Shown here in pieces: positions 11,760 through 22,290 of a stretch of 64,000 bases of DNA; position 1 is the first letter of the stretch; each line of letters begins with the position of its first letter. Position numbers and translations under genes: made by a program. The notes under the pieces are model-generated. The model did no database searches and was not told the origin of the DNA. It worked only from the letters and a program-made list of their open reading frames with translations. Source of the stretch: Pollenia angustigena (lineage: Eukaryota > Arthropoda > Insecta > Diptera > Polleniidae); NCBI GenBank assembly GCA_930367215.1, contig OV884059.1:228469803-228533802 (forward strand), in the 5' to 3' direction.

Positions 11760-12370
11760 ATAATATTTTTAGCTTTTCTAAAATCTTTGGAAACGGTTTC
11801 TTGATGAGCTGGTCTAAGCAACCAGTGAATTGCGCATAGAACCTGGCTTTCCCTCAACAATAAATTTCAGTGTACTTATCAAGTATAACAAATTGGGAAT
11901 TTAGCACGTCATACAGAAATCTTATTATTAATAAATTTTGTATTCCCAAAAATAACTTTGATAATATACTTACATGTGCCCGTGCAAAAAACTGAACTGA
12001 CAAATTGGTTTTTTTGTTGTTTTCTTACGAAGACAATAAAATGAAGCAATTTTTTTTTAAATTTTGTTTTTCCTTTTGTAGGAGAATGTAAGTAACTATA
12101 AACTCACTGTTTATTGGTGGTGTTTTGTTTAAGCTTTGATATTGTTGCAAGTAAGCCTTCGAGTGTTTATAATTCTTATTCGCTTTATGGTTTTATTTGT
12201 ATAATATTTTTAGCTTTTCTAAAATCTTCGGAAAAGGTTTCCTGATGAGCTGGCCTAAGCAACCAATGAAATGTGCATAGAAGCTAGCTTTCCCTCAACA
12301 ATAAATTTCAGTGCATTTATTAAATATGAAAAATTGGGAATTTACCACGTCATACAGAAATCTTATTAAA
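11760..12370 (+). repeat. Direct duplication of ~170 bp (11760-11930 and 12201-12370)
   Basis: Both copies start ATAATATTTTTAGCTTTTCT. They share GATGAGCTGG(T/C)CTAAGCAACCA, CTTTCCCTCAACAATAAATT and ACGTCATACAGAAATCTTAT at about 85-90% identity by eye. The 270 bp between them has no recognisable content. This could be a local segmental duplication or two copies of one element. Confidence 0.7.
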
Positions 12371-12668
12371 AAAAATTTTAATTTATTGAAAAAAGACATG
12401 TTATCAAAAATCATCATACGATGCAAAAGATTTTTGATAGCAACTTCAAAAGGAAATAAAGAAAAAGAGATGTCCAAAAAATTACTGTCTAAATCTTAAT
12501 TATTGCATTATTTTCTTAATAACAATAATTTTAAAGCCGATATCAGCCTTCGACCCCTTTTTACAATATCTGATTAAATAAATGATAATTAAAAACTTAC
12601 CTGGTGTTTACATTTGCCAGTAATGCCCTGTAGTTTTTTCGTGACAATTTACCCCAAAAGTGGCAGTA

Positions 12669-12780
12669 CTATACACTGTAGACTGGTTATAAAACTATCC
12701 ACATTGATACTATACTCTGAAGACTGGTTATAAAACTATCCACATTGCTCCTATACTCGGAAGACTGGTTCTAAAACTGT
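12669..12780 (+). repeat. 41-bp tandem repeat, about 2.7 units
   Basis: Units start at CTATAC at 12669, 12710 and 12751 and contain GACTGGTTATAAAACTATCC. The third unit is truncated. Confidence 0.85.
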
Positions 12781-12867
12781 GGAAAATTTTTTTGTCACTT
12801 TGTGCTGTCTTTTTGTGTCGCAGATGGTGGATAGTAAAAAATGTATGTCATTGAGCATTTTGTTCAT

Positions 12868-12871
<4 letters not shown>

Positions 12872-12904
<33 letters not shown>
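12872..12904. repeat. (GA)n microsatellite
   Basis: A near-pure GA run of about 30 bases. Confidence 0.9.
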
Positions 12905-12905
<1 letters not shown>

Positions 12906-13268
12906 CGTATGTCAACACAATCAGAAAAGCAGATTTATGGTTGGTATAAGGAGACAGCTAAGGGTAAGCCAAGAACAGCCGGCTTATGAACTGTCTTTTT
13001 GTGGCCTCTTAGGGACAATTTACCCCCGCGTAGGACATCCCCTTGTTAATGTGGCCAGTCATATGGCTAGTATTCGGACTGAATGTGTCATAAAGGGGCT
13101 AGTATTATAACCAGCTTGGAGACAGCCACAGAACTTCAAGGTGGTAAGACAGTAGCAATACATGCAAACCTTTTCAATAATACATGCACACTTTTCCAAC
13201 TGTCTTGTCTATTGTCTACCAAATTTTGCAGACAATAAAATTGGACAGTGATTTGGCATTTGCTAACA

Positions 13269-13429
13269 CAGCGTTTACATTTGCCAGCACTGGCAAGACA
13301 GTAAGCATATACATATTAGTTGGCAAAACAATGCAAAAACAAAATAGCTGTAAAAGTGTTTATGTATTAGTGAAAAAGTTTGAATGAATTGCTACTGTCT
13401 TGCCAGTACTGGCAAATGTAAACGCTATG
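13269..13429. mobile_element. 161-bp MITE, TIR (CA)CAGCGTTTACATTTGCC, flanked by TAACA
   Basis: AGCGTTTACATTTGCCAG(C/T)A, with continuation CTGGCAAGACAGTA, faces its inverted copy ending at 13429. TAACA occurs on both sides (13264-13268, 13430-13434), which may be a 5-bp duplication. Related ends lie near 12606 and 13735-13755, so the 12.6-13.8 kb region holds several copies of this family. The superfamily is unknown. Confidence 0.6.
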
Positions 13430-13905
13430 TAACAGTAATCTAAAGTTTTGTTAGCAAAAGGGAAAACATCAAAATGTAAATGTAAAAAGTTAACATATTT
13501 TGCTTTGATTTTTTATATTTTAGTTAAGTTTTATATTTGTTCACACAATTGAGTTTTTTTTTAAATTTGTTTAGTTTATACAAAATACGTTTAGCTGGAC
13601 TTGCGCTGCAACATTCACGTTTGACATATTTTAAAAAGAGAACTGTCTTAACTACTGTCTGGACGCCTACGTCACGAAGACAGTTAGTAGTGTTATTGGC
13701 AACTAATATGTATTTTCTTACTTTCTTGCCAGTACTGTCAAATGTAAACGCTGCGTAAGTTAGCAAAATTTGCTTTGCACTATTTACGATAAACACGTAG
13801 CCAAGCTACGTCAAGTTTTTGAACGTTTTCATAGTAACTTGTTCTTTTGGGGTAGAAATTAAATAAATAATTTAGTTTTTATTGTTCCAGTACTTTTAAA
13901 CATTT

Positions 13906-14225
13906 TTATACCCACACCACAATAGTGGAGAAGGTATTATGCATTTGTGCTGATGTATGTAACGCCTTAAAATATTGGTCCTAGACCCACCTTAAAGTAT
14001 ACCGATCGGGACACATTAGCTATACAGTTTTTCAAAAATAGGACCACAAGGGGAGGTAGGGGGCAATTTCTGCCTCTCACAAACTTTCAAACCAATTTTC
14101 ATGAAGTTTATAAACATAGATAAATCCATATTTATATGGACACATAAGCATGATGTGTTTTTAAATACTGTGGTGTAGGGTATCATATGGTCGGGCTTGA
14201 CCGACTGTACTTTCTTACTTGTTTT
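13906..14225. repeat. Dipteran interspersed repeat with terminal hairpin
   Basis: It begins TATACCCACACCACAATAGTGG and ends with GTGGTGTAGGGTATCATATG, hairpin word GGTCGGGCTTGACCGAC and TACTTTCTTACTTGTTT. The last word is the inverse of the AAACAAGTAAG start at 545, so this is a short copy of the same superfamily as 541-2105. A related start lies at 53103. Confidence 0.6.
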
Positions 14226-14302
14226 CTATTGGTGAGAGAAATTTGAGTTTACTCTTATTTTACCGAACTTTACCTAAAAAGTACGGGATCGCACCTATAG
14301 TA

Positions 14303-14504
14303 CAAGGCGAATATAACTACAGGTGGTGACGGAAGAACAACAATCTAAAAACAACAGAAACAATATAGGGTTTTATGCATTGTTAGTGTTTATGACTCGA
14401 AATGTCAACCATTCTTAGCAAAACACTAACAAATAAAAACAAATAGGTTCGAACTGTCAAAATCAGATAACGTTTCGACACCACCTGTAGTTGAATTCGC
14501 CTTG
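14303..14504. mobile_element. CAAGG-family MITE, 202 bp, TSD CTATAGTA
   Basis: The ends CAAGGCGAATATAACTACAGG and CCTGTAGTTGAATTCGCCTTG are flanked by a perfect CTATAGTA (14295-14302, 14505-14512). The GGTGGTG block next to the end recurs at 28997 and 32574 copies. There is no coding capacity. Confidence 0.9.
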
Positions 14505-14682
14505 CTATAGTATTTATAATTCTTTCTTACATTTGTTGTTTAATTAATTCTATTGGGTTGTCCACGGAAGGCTGGTTATCAAGTAATATGGTTATTTAGT
14601 TATATTCACAACAACAACTTATTTACATTTTTTTTAAATATATTTTGTTGCTGTTAATATAACTACACAAACATGTAACCTG

Positions 14683-15362
14683 TGGCCATGTTCTGTAACT
14701 TTCGCTCGAGAAAATTTTCGATTGAAATGTGTGAAATGAAACAAAAATGCCATATATTGAAACAAACAGCTGTTTTTCTCACTAAACTGTGTCTCTAACT
14801 TTTTTTTTGGCGAGTACTAGCTGTCACGTAAGGAAACTACTCGCCAATTTACAGAAAAAGTGTGTCTGTAAAATTTTGGTGGGAAAAGTTCCCGCTTTGA
14901 ACTGTCAAAAAAAAAACTCACGAATAAAAATAGGGCGAGAAAAAATTTTAACACTAAAAAACAATTAAAAATTCAAAGAATAATAATAATAATATTTTGT
15001 TCTTGGCACATTTCTTCATTGTTTAATTATTTTGCTTTTAACATTGTTACAAAAGCTCGTTTGCAAACAACAAACATAAAAGTCGCACTTTACAAAAGTT
15101 GGTATAGCCGACGGTTGTATTTTCGACGCCGTCGTTGAAAATTTTTTAATTTTGGTGGCCGTCAACGATATGTGTGACTGGCAATGTCACATCGACTTCG
15201 AATAAAATATTATATTTACAACGTAACGACGTAATCTCTTCTAATAGTTTTCGACATGTGTTACAGACACAGTTTTTTCTCACTTTTCGAGAAACGATAC
15301 AATATTTTGTTTCACATCTTTTCGATACGAGAAGTTCTCACTAAAGTAACAGAACACGGCTA
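14683..15362. mobile_element. 680-bp TIR element, TSD CTG, TIR TRGCCRTGTTCTGTAAC
   Basis: The left end TGGCCATGTTCTGTAACTTT pairs with the inverse of GTAACAGAACACGGCTA. CTG flanks both sides (14680-14682, 15363-15365). It shares GAGAAACGATACAATATTTTG, ATCTTTTCGATACGAGAAG and the CTAGCTGTCACGTAAGGAAA block with 57149-57492. A third, shorter relative is at 24157-24404 with TSD CAG. The CWG duplication suggests PIF/Harbinger mobilisation. Confidence 0.75.
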
Positions 15363-15539
15363 CTGATAAATGTTTTAATTAAAATCTGAAAAGTTGCACT
15401 AAAAAGGGATTGTTTTTTTTACGACTTTTCAAAATCAGAAAAAGACGATTATTATCGTTATAACGTTAGACCAAAGATAATGTGTAAATAAGCAACACTG
15501 CATGCAGATAAAATAATTTTTAATGGCTGCCAGATGATC

Positions 15540-16240
15540 AGTGCTGCCACTAGCAAATTCAAAATAACACTTGAGATAAAGAAAAATTTCTCAATTGAAC
15601 TGCTTTATATTGGACCTATGGTAAATTATGGACCGATATTTAAAAAATTTTACAATTTGATTTCTAGTCCTATAAAACTGTGGGGTAGCAGATTTCATTA
15701 CAATAGCGTCATTCGTTACGGATTAAGGTGTACTAAATTGTTTTCCAAGAGTAAGCTTCATATTTGACCTATGGTAAGTTATGGACCGATATTTAAGAAA
15801 TTTGACAATTTTATTTATAGTGCTATAAGACGGTGACGAATCAAATTTCATTACAATAGCGTCATTCGTTACGGGTTAAGGCGTACTAAATTGTTTTGAT
15901 AGAGCATACTTTATATGGCACCTATGGTAAATTGGGCTGATTTTCACGAAAATTAGTAGTATGATATAGTCATATAGAATGAATATTTCATCTACATCTA
16001 CTATCTCCTATAAATTATGCCACCATTTCGTAAATTTTTTCAACATTTTCATTTATAATTCTTAACCTATTGAACCGATTTTGCTGAATTTGAATCCCAT
16101 CCTGCTTACGATAACTAGAAGCAATTTGACACCAATTTTTTTGAGAGTGAGCTTGTTTTTTACAAATAGACGTGGCTAAATCGATTTAGAATTACTCAAG
16201 GATACAAACACAGAATGACAAACTTAAGGCCGAAGTACAT
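15540..16240 (-). repeat. Interspersed repeat with ~152-bp tandem units
   Basis: CCTATGGTAAATTATGGACC recurs at about 15615, 15767 and 15920 (last one partial). Between are AATAGCGTCATTCGTTACGG and TACTAAATTGTTTTC. The unit is the reverse complement of the 153-bp repeat at 43690-44620. The segment then runs into AACCGATTTTGCTGAATTTG text also found at 43440-43530. Confidence 0.65.
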
Positions 16241-17818
16241 AACACGCGTTAGTTCGTCGACGAGTATCGTGCGTTTAAAAACTTTAGCGCGTAAAAAATT
16301 GCAAGTTACACAACACGCGTTACAAAAGCCATTCCTGTCAGCTGTTTTTTATTTGTTTACTTATTTGTGCATTAAAAACAGTTTCGAAAGTTTATCAAGA
16401 TTTTGTTATTTTATTGAATTTATTCCTTTTATATAAATATTGTATGTTTTTTAAGCTCTTCAATAAGTTTTTCTTGTATGATTCACAAATTTATTAAATT
16501 GTTCTTTTTATTGTCAGCTGATTACTTGTCATAAATACACAACGCGTTAAAAAGTTCAAAGTTTACCAACTTTCTGGCGTCAAAATATTTTGCATGTAGC
16601 TTGTTCTATGAAAATAAACTAGTTTAACTTTTTTTGACAGAAGACGACAGGGCGCGCGCGCACTAAATGGTAACACTATGACCCTATGGTACTATCTTAT
16701 TTAATTTGGCCCATTAAACCGTTCGTTATATTTTACCCTTCACCACAACGGCATAAATCCAAATTTTCAACTTTCGATTTAAAAAAAATACGGTTCAACA
16801 TAACCATAACCGTACAAGACATGCCAACGTGCTTTGCAGGTGTTTAGCATTAAGACTACACTATATTTTAATAGAAAATAAATTTAAAGAAATATACAAA
16901 ACAGCTGTTTAAAACATACTTATGGTGAACACTGTATTTGATTATAGGTGAATTACCATAACCATAATTATAGAACCCAATTGAGTTTTCATTTCTATCA
17001 CGTATAACTGGAGTCCAATTATTGGACTTTTAGGGTATACGCTTAGTTTAAATATAAACAGCTGTTCACCTTTGAATTTTTTTTAAATAAAGTTTTTAAA
17101 CGGTTGAGTGGCAAAAAGATGCAATAAGGAAAAGGTGATTTAAAAAAATTTGTTATAACCAGGGCAAGTAACTTCATGCAATTGCATATTTGTTGTCTTT
17201 ACTGTGAGATCCACCTAAAGTTAATGACCCTTATAAGAAATAAGTATATGTTCTGTTTAATCTATAACCAAACAGTCGCAGGCGTATTTTAAATTTGCCA
17301 GCCACGATGAGTAAATATTTTTGCGAATCAAAAATTGCCAGTAAAATGGCATCAATTTCTTAGTGCATACACATTTTTTTAACCTATTTTGCCTTCAATG
17401 CATGTTTTTGCATATTTTTCTTCTTTTTTTTTATATTTTATATATTTTTAAAATAATTTTTTTTTATTATTATTTAGTTTATAACTGTATTCAGGCAAAC
17501 TGCTTTGTAATATATATTTTAATTGGCCTATAGTGGCTTTTTATATTACATTTAATTAAATAAATAAATAAATGTATATTTTTCGTCATATTTCCTAATA
17601 TTTTTTTAAAAATTGCTTTTTTCTTATAAAATTTATTCGATAAAATGAAAAAAATGTAATTTATATACAGTGGCAACGTTGGTTTTAGTTTCTTAAAATA
17701 CGTAGTGGCAACGATTTACTTTTGTTTATTTGTTTAATTGAAGGCAGAAGTAAATTTTTTTCTGCTTTATTTTTGTTTTTATGGTAAATTGTTTTGTTTT
17801 TGTGTCAAAAAAAAAAAA
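16241..17818. other. Gene-free stretch with CACGCGTTA words
   Basis: AACACGCGTTA or close variants occur at about 16239, 16308 and 16538, with GGGCGCGCGCGCAC near 16649. These CpG-rich words stand out in AT-rich sequence and resemble subterminal repeats of an element starting AAGGCCGAAGTACATAAC (about 16223). Its right end was not identified. CAGTGGCAACG-type words at 17670 and 17705 precede the Myb-like gene. Confidence 0.35.
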
Positions 17819-18723
17819 ATGCCAAAAGTGAATAATGAGAGTGAATCCTCCAGAAAAAGGGCAAAAAACTATACAACAGAAGAAGAGATGCTGTTGGTAG
17901 ATATGGTGGAAATCCACAAAAGTATTTTGGCAAATAAAAAGTCTGATGCAGTGGTATGGAAGCAAAAAGAAGAGGCATGGAGAAAAATTGCAAAAGAGTT
18001 TGAAGCAACAATGGGTGTACACCGTCATTGGAAGGCATTGCGTGAGAAGTACGTAATGCTGAGAAAGAAATCCCGATTAGAAATGGCAGAGCTGAAGTCG
18101 GAAACAAACCGTACAGGTGGTGTAGTTTCAACAACAATAGTCAGTGATGTATCTGCCAAAATAGCCTCAATGTTAGATGATTCAGCCGCTGAATTCCAAA
18201 ACTGCATTGACAGTGATTATTGTAAGTATTGTACTTTATTAAACATTATTTAAAATTTTTTGGAAATATATAAAACTAAATTTTTCCAAGTATTTGACAA
18301 TGAAAATTACCAATATAATGATGAACAACCTGATAATGTTGAGGAGAGTAAGATGAGTAACATAGAGGTAAGTTTGTCCAAAAATAACAAGTCCTTAAAT
18401 TTTTCTGTAAATACAGCGTATGTTGGTATTTATTGTTTTTTCAGCGCGAAGAAAATGCTTCTCCAGAGGAAACAGCGGATTGGTCAAGCTGGAAGCCACC
18501 TTATTTAAGAGAACCAAAATCAAAGGAGCTAGTTTTTGTTGCAAAACGGAAGAGATATATTGAAGAGGAAAAAATGGAGCTAGTGCTGTTGCAGCAAAAG
18601 TTTTATAAGGATGAAAATATTCGATCTCAAGAGAAGCATGAGCAGGAAATGCTTTCCCTCAAATTAAAAAATGAAATTCTGAGTTTGGAGCTGGCAGAAA
18701 AGAAAAATAAAAAGTCAAATTAA
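17819..18723 (+). CDS. Myb/SANT-like DNA-binding protein (Harbinger-associated), three exons
   Basis: The exons I read are 17819-18221, 18291-18367 and 18445-18723. Both introns (69 and 77 bp) have GTAAGT donors and AG acceptors, and the joined frame gives 252 residues with a stop at 18723. Residues about 17-85 look like the Myb/SANT-like domain found in Harbinger partner proteins and zeste-like regulators: basic RKRAKNYT lead, then spaced Trp at 47, 54 and 71. The exon 2 segment is acidic. The last ~80 residues are a Glu/Lys/Leu-rich coiled coil likely used for dimerisation. In PIF/Harbinger elements such a protein brings the transposase to DNA; a decayed Harbinger transposase lies 1.2 kb downstream on the other strand. 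All three exons are open, unlike that neighbour, so it could be recently active or retained. It is probably nuclear. A host origin cannot be excluded. Confidence 0.8.
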
Positions 18724-19859
18724 AAACATTTTATTATAGTTTTAAATATTAAATGAACAGATTTTTTTGTTTGAGTAGTTTTTCATTAATTTTTTTTTTT
18801 TAGTATAACTTACTTATTTTAATTTTTATGCTAGTTTATTTTTTTCTTATAGATTATAAAAAAAATAACAGGTTTACAAAGGGTTTTAAATAAACCAGTT
18901 TTATTTTTTTTATAAATAAGCCCGTAATTGATTAATCGAGCATGAGTCCTTTTAAAAAATTATTTGAAAATTTTTTCTTTTATTATTAAAAACATTTTTT
19001 TAACAAATACCTAATATTTCGAAACATTATGGGTAACTTTTTCAGGGTTATATGTTTATGTACATACATACATATATTACATTAAATTTAACATTAATTT
19101 TAAGTTGATGTTTCTTTTCAAACAAAAAAATCCAAGTTAAAAACATCAACTTATAAATAACATCAACTTAAAAGAAATTATATAATTATTTTATAAATGT
19201 ATATTTAGTTTTGTTCTGTTTTTAATAATATTATATGATCGTATATTTCAAATAAAGCCCTAGCTAGGCCTTTTTATGAAAAACAAAATTAAGAATTTTA
19301 TTTTAAATTATTTGCAACATTTCGCTACTTGTTGGTTAGCAGCATCAGCAAATTTAAAAATTTTTGTACAAAATTTAATTGATAATTTTAAAAATTCAAA
19401 AAAATATTTGTCATAACAATTCAAAAAAAAAAAAACAGATTCAGGCTTGTGATAGGAAACGATTCAAAACCGATAATATGGTATTCAGTATCTTTGATAT
19501 GATTTGAAATACATTTTATTTTCTCTTAGTTGTCTATATTCTTATAAATCTTATATTGTTTATGTTAACTGAAGTCTATTTTGACCAAAAAAATTAAAAC
19601 TTATTCAGAAATTAATTTAAGAATCGCTCAAAATTCATCACACCTGCTAATTTTATCGATTTTAGATAAGAATAGCAATTGAACCAAAAAAGTTTTTAAG
19701 TAGGCCTTTAATATGGTCTGAAGTAAGAAGGTCATCTGAGTTTTCCTGCTGGGTTTTTTCATCTAACATTCGTTCTGTAGCCAAACTAGAAATCTGAGTC
19801 AAAATCCTTACCTTCTTATTTTAAAGCAGACCCTATGACAATATTTTTATTTTATAAAA
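18724..19859. other. AT-rich spacer between Myb-like gene and transposase remnant
   Basis: Nothing is recognised apart from an AATAAA near 19248 and an inverted TTAAGTTGATGTT / AACATCAACTTA pair near 19100-19170. Part may be the decayed 3' half of the transposase. Confidence 0.35.
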
Positions 19860-20130
19860 TATTAGAAAATGTTTTATGCCGAAAAGTTTTGGTGGGAACT
19901 TCGAATAACCTTAAAGAACAAAATTATTGAATGTCCATTTTCCAAACTCAATTTTTAACGGCCGTTTATATACATATATTGCTGTCATGTGGTGAGTCAG
20001 GCCATCCCACAACCAAATCCTGAAGCAGAAGTTTAGCATTGTACACAGTTTGAACGTTTAAAATGAAACATCCTTTCCTATTAGAAAATATTTCTGCGCT
20101 ATTTCCACCTGGGGATTGGGTGCGTATGAA
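19860..20130 (-). pseudogene. PIF/Harbinger transposase fragment, frameshifted
   Basis: On the minus strand from 20130 the frame reads a stretch with SPGGNSAEIFSNRKG, then FILNVQTVYNAK and VVGWPDSPHDSNI. This is the DDE core of HARBI1-like transposases, with the Asp of the HDS motif present. The frame stops at 19966. The expected next block, N-G-R...LENGHS, continues in another frame to about 19900 with an internal stop, so the gene is broken. Upstream sequence is cut by a palindromic insertion at 20132-20275. It lies convergent to the Myb-like gene, the usual two-gene Harbinger arrangement. Confidence 0.75.
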
Positions 20131-20131
20131 A

Positions 20132-20275
20132 TGCTGGGTACACACTATGCGTACGCAATCTAGTGAATTAAATTCATTTTCATTCATTACAGATTGCATC
20201 AACATTAAAACGCTTTGATATTTTGAGGTTGCATTGAAACAGATTGCATGTAGATTGCACTGTGTTTACCCAGCA
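20132..20275. mobile_element. 144-bp palindromic element TGCTGGGTAMACAC
   Basis: TGCTGGGTACACACTATGCG pairs with an inverted AGATTGCACTGTGTTTACCCAGCA. ATTGCAT/ATGCAAT words recur inside. It cuts the Harbinger transposase fragment. The target duplication is unclear. Confidence 0.5.
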
Positions 20276-21073
20276 TAACCAATACGGGGTGACAACGCAA
20301 AACACTCGAAAAGCAGACAAACAAGAACGATCTGTTTGTCCTCAAGAAATAAGGACAAAAAACGCGAGCTGTTTCTCCACTCAGAGCAGTTTTACGCACA
20401 GACATAACGTTTTACAAGAGCCACTGCAATGATTAAAAAATATGTTTTTTGAATTAAGAATAAGAATAAATCTGTAAAAATGCAAGCAACATAAATCAAG
20501 ATTTGGCAGCACTGCACCTTAGTTAAAACACTGTAATATCGACACAATGTTTTACTTAAGATACTGCATTATCGAGGAATTTTTATTTTTTTAAGATGCT
20601 ACAACCGTTTTCAAATTATTCCAATATATGTGAAAGCCCCTTAATTTTGGACATAACGGTATATCACGAAAAGTAGAGCTGATAGAGAAAAAATGGAGAT
20701 TAGATTTGAAATCAGCGACCTTCAAATTGGTAAAAATTTGCAATCAAATTCCAGACCGCACAAAAAAGTTCAAATTTGTTGTGCAGTGTAATAAATAGAT
20801 ATGTAAGTATGTATACATACATACATAAGTAAAATATTTCTGTGGATTTTTGACAAAACATCTAAAGCGTTATTTATAAATTTCCAGGAAAGGGGAAAAA
20901 CTGTTTAATTGCCCGCTAATTACGGTATTAATTTTGTAAATTTTGTATTATTTAACCAATTTTTTTTAAATTTTGGTTTATGTTTATATCTTAATTAAAC
21001 TTAAGCTGACACTAAAATTTTACCAAAGTATGATACCCATACGATGTTTTGCCAAATGGGGTTCTGAAAATAT
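20276..21073. other. Gene-free stretch
   Basis: No coding sequence was recognised. Short opposite-strand frames at 20205-20432 overlap each other and have no support. TTTGGCAGCACTG near 20500 resembles a hAT terminus but has no partner. Confidence 0.35.
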
Positions 21074-21081
21074 GTATACCT

Positions 21082-22282
21082 GGCTCCACGAAAAGCCCCC
21101 AATGAAGTAACGCCCAGGAAATAGCCCCCAATGAAATAATCCCCAAAAATAGGAAATAACACCCAAAAGCAGTGAATGAAATAACATCGAAAAATAAATG
21201 AAATAAACCCCAAAACGAAAACGAAACAACCCCCAATATTTTGATGTTATTTCATATGAAATAACACCCGATGATGAAAATGAAATAACCCCCAATGAAA
21301 TTAACCCCATCAGCAACAAAAATGAAATTATGCCCAAAATTCATAAAAGAGTCAGTTTCACCAAGGATTTCATGAAGTCAATATGGACCAACAGCAAAGT
21401 CGCAAAATTATTGAAATGAATCGTGTGGAGGCCCGCAGGCGTCTTCTTAATAATAAGGAAATATTCGGTTCAAAAATATTGCTGTAGTTATTTTACCCGC
21501 CCGTAGATCCTTGTAGCACTGCTCTATTTTTGCAGTTCGGAAGACAATTTGCCTTCTACGTTTGGCCTTTACACGGGGGGGATGGGGGGGTGCTTTTTAA
21601 CCATGGGAGGTAAGGCCATAATGGCTTTATTGCTCAATTGAATGGGAGATAAAGCCGTTATGGTCTTATCGCCCAATCAGTGAGAGGTAAGGTCATATTT
21701 AAAATTTTGCGAAATAAGAGATATAGCCATATTTTTTTCACAAATGAGAGACAAAGCCATACTTTTCCAGAATAGTGTTATGCATGTTGTCAACATTCTG
21801 TAAAAGGGAAAATCCTTAGTTATCATTGAAAAACATTTTTTTATTCTTGTGACGCACGCAGGAAAACTTCATTCAGGGAATCCACCTGCCGCGTCCTACT
21901 GGAGGAAAAAATCCCTAAGCACGGCCGCAGGCCGTCACGCAGAAAAACTTTAGTATGCGAAGCCAGATTTCAATACTTAACTTTAGTGTTAAAAATGAAA
22001 TAACCTCCGAATTAAAAATGAAATAACACCCTAATTAAACACGCTATGAAACAAGCCCCGAATTTTAAAAATTTGTTGGGTGTTATTTCATTGGAGATTA
22101 TTTCATAATTCGAAAACCCCAAATGAAGAATGAAATAATTCCCAAAAAAAATGAAAAACTGCCCAAAAAAAATTGGGAGTTTTTTCATATGAAATAACAC
22201 CCAAAAATGTATGAAAAAAAAATTGGGGAATATTTTATTCCTCGTTTGGGCGTTATTTCATTGGGGGGCTTTTCGTAGAGCC
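21082..22282. mobile_element. 1.2-kb element made of reiterated GAAATAACNCCC words
   Basis: The ends GGCTCCACGAAAAGCCCCC (21082) and GGGGGGCTTTTCGTAGAGCC (22282) are inverted. Flanks GTATACCT (21074-21081) and GTATAACT (22283-22290) ag​ree at 7 of 8 bases. The outer ~270 bp on each side is packed with ATGAAATAACACCC-like words in both orientations, at least ten per side. The centre holds a different word set (GGGAGGTAAGGCCATA variants at about 21605-21765), CpG-rich sequence and only a short 34-codon frame at about 21379. Terminal GG with an 8-bp duplication does not fit hAT YARNG ends well, so Merlin- or Mutator-like or a new group are options. Confidence 0.75.
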
Positions 22283-22290
22283 GTATAACT

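Noticed and set aside
17726..18137. Minus-strand frames of 100 and 110 codons opposite the Myb-like gene
   Set aside because: They are antisense shadows of the spliced plus-strand gene, whose splice sites, domain and coiled coil are far better supported.
21001..21337. Three overlapping minus-strand frames (70-105 codons)
   Set aside because: They are translations of the GAAATAACNCCC iterons (repeated Gly-Val-Ile-Ser-Phe type residues), not a protein.
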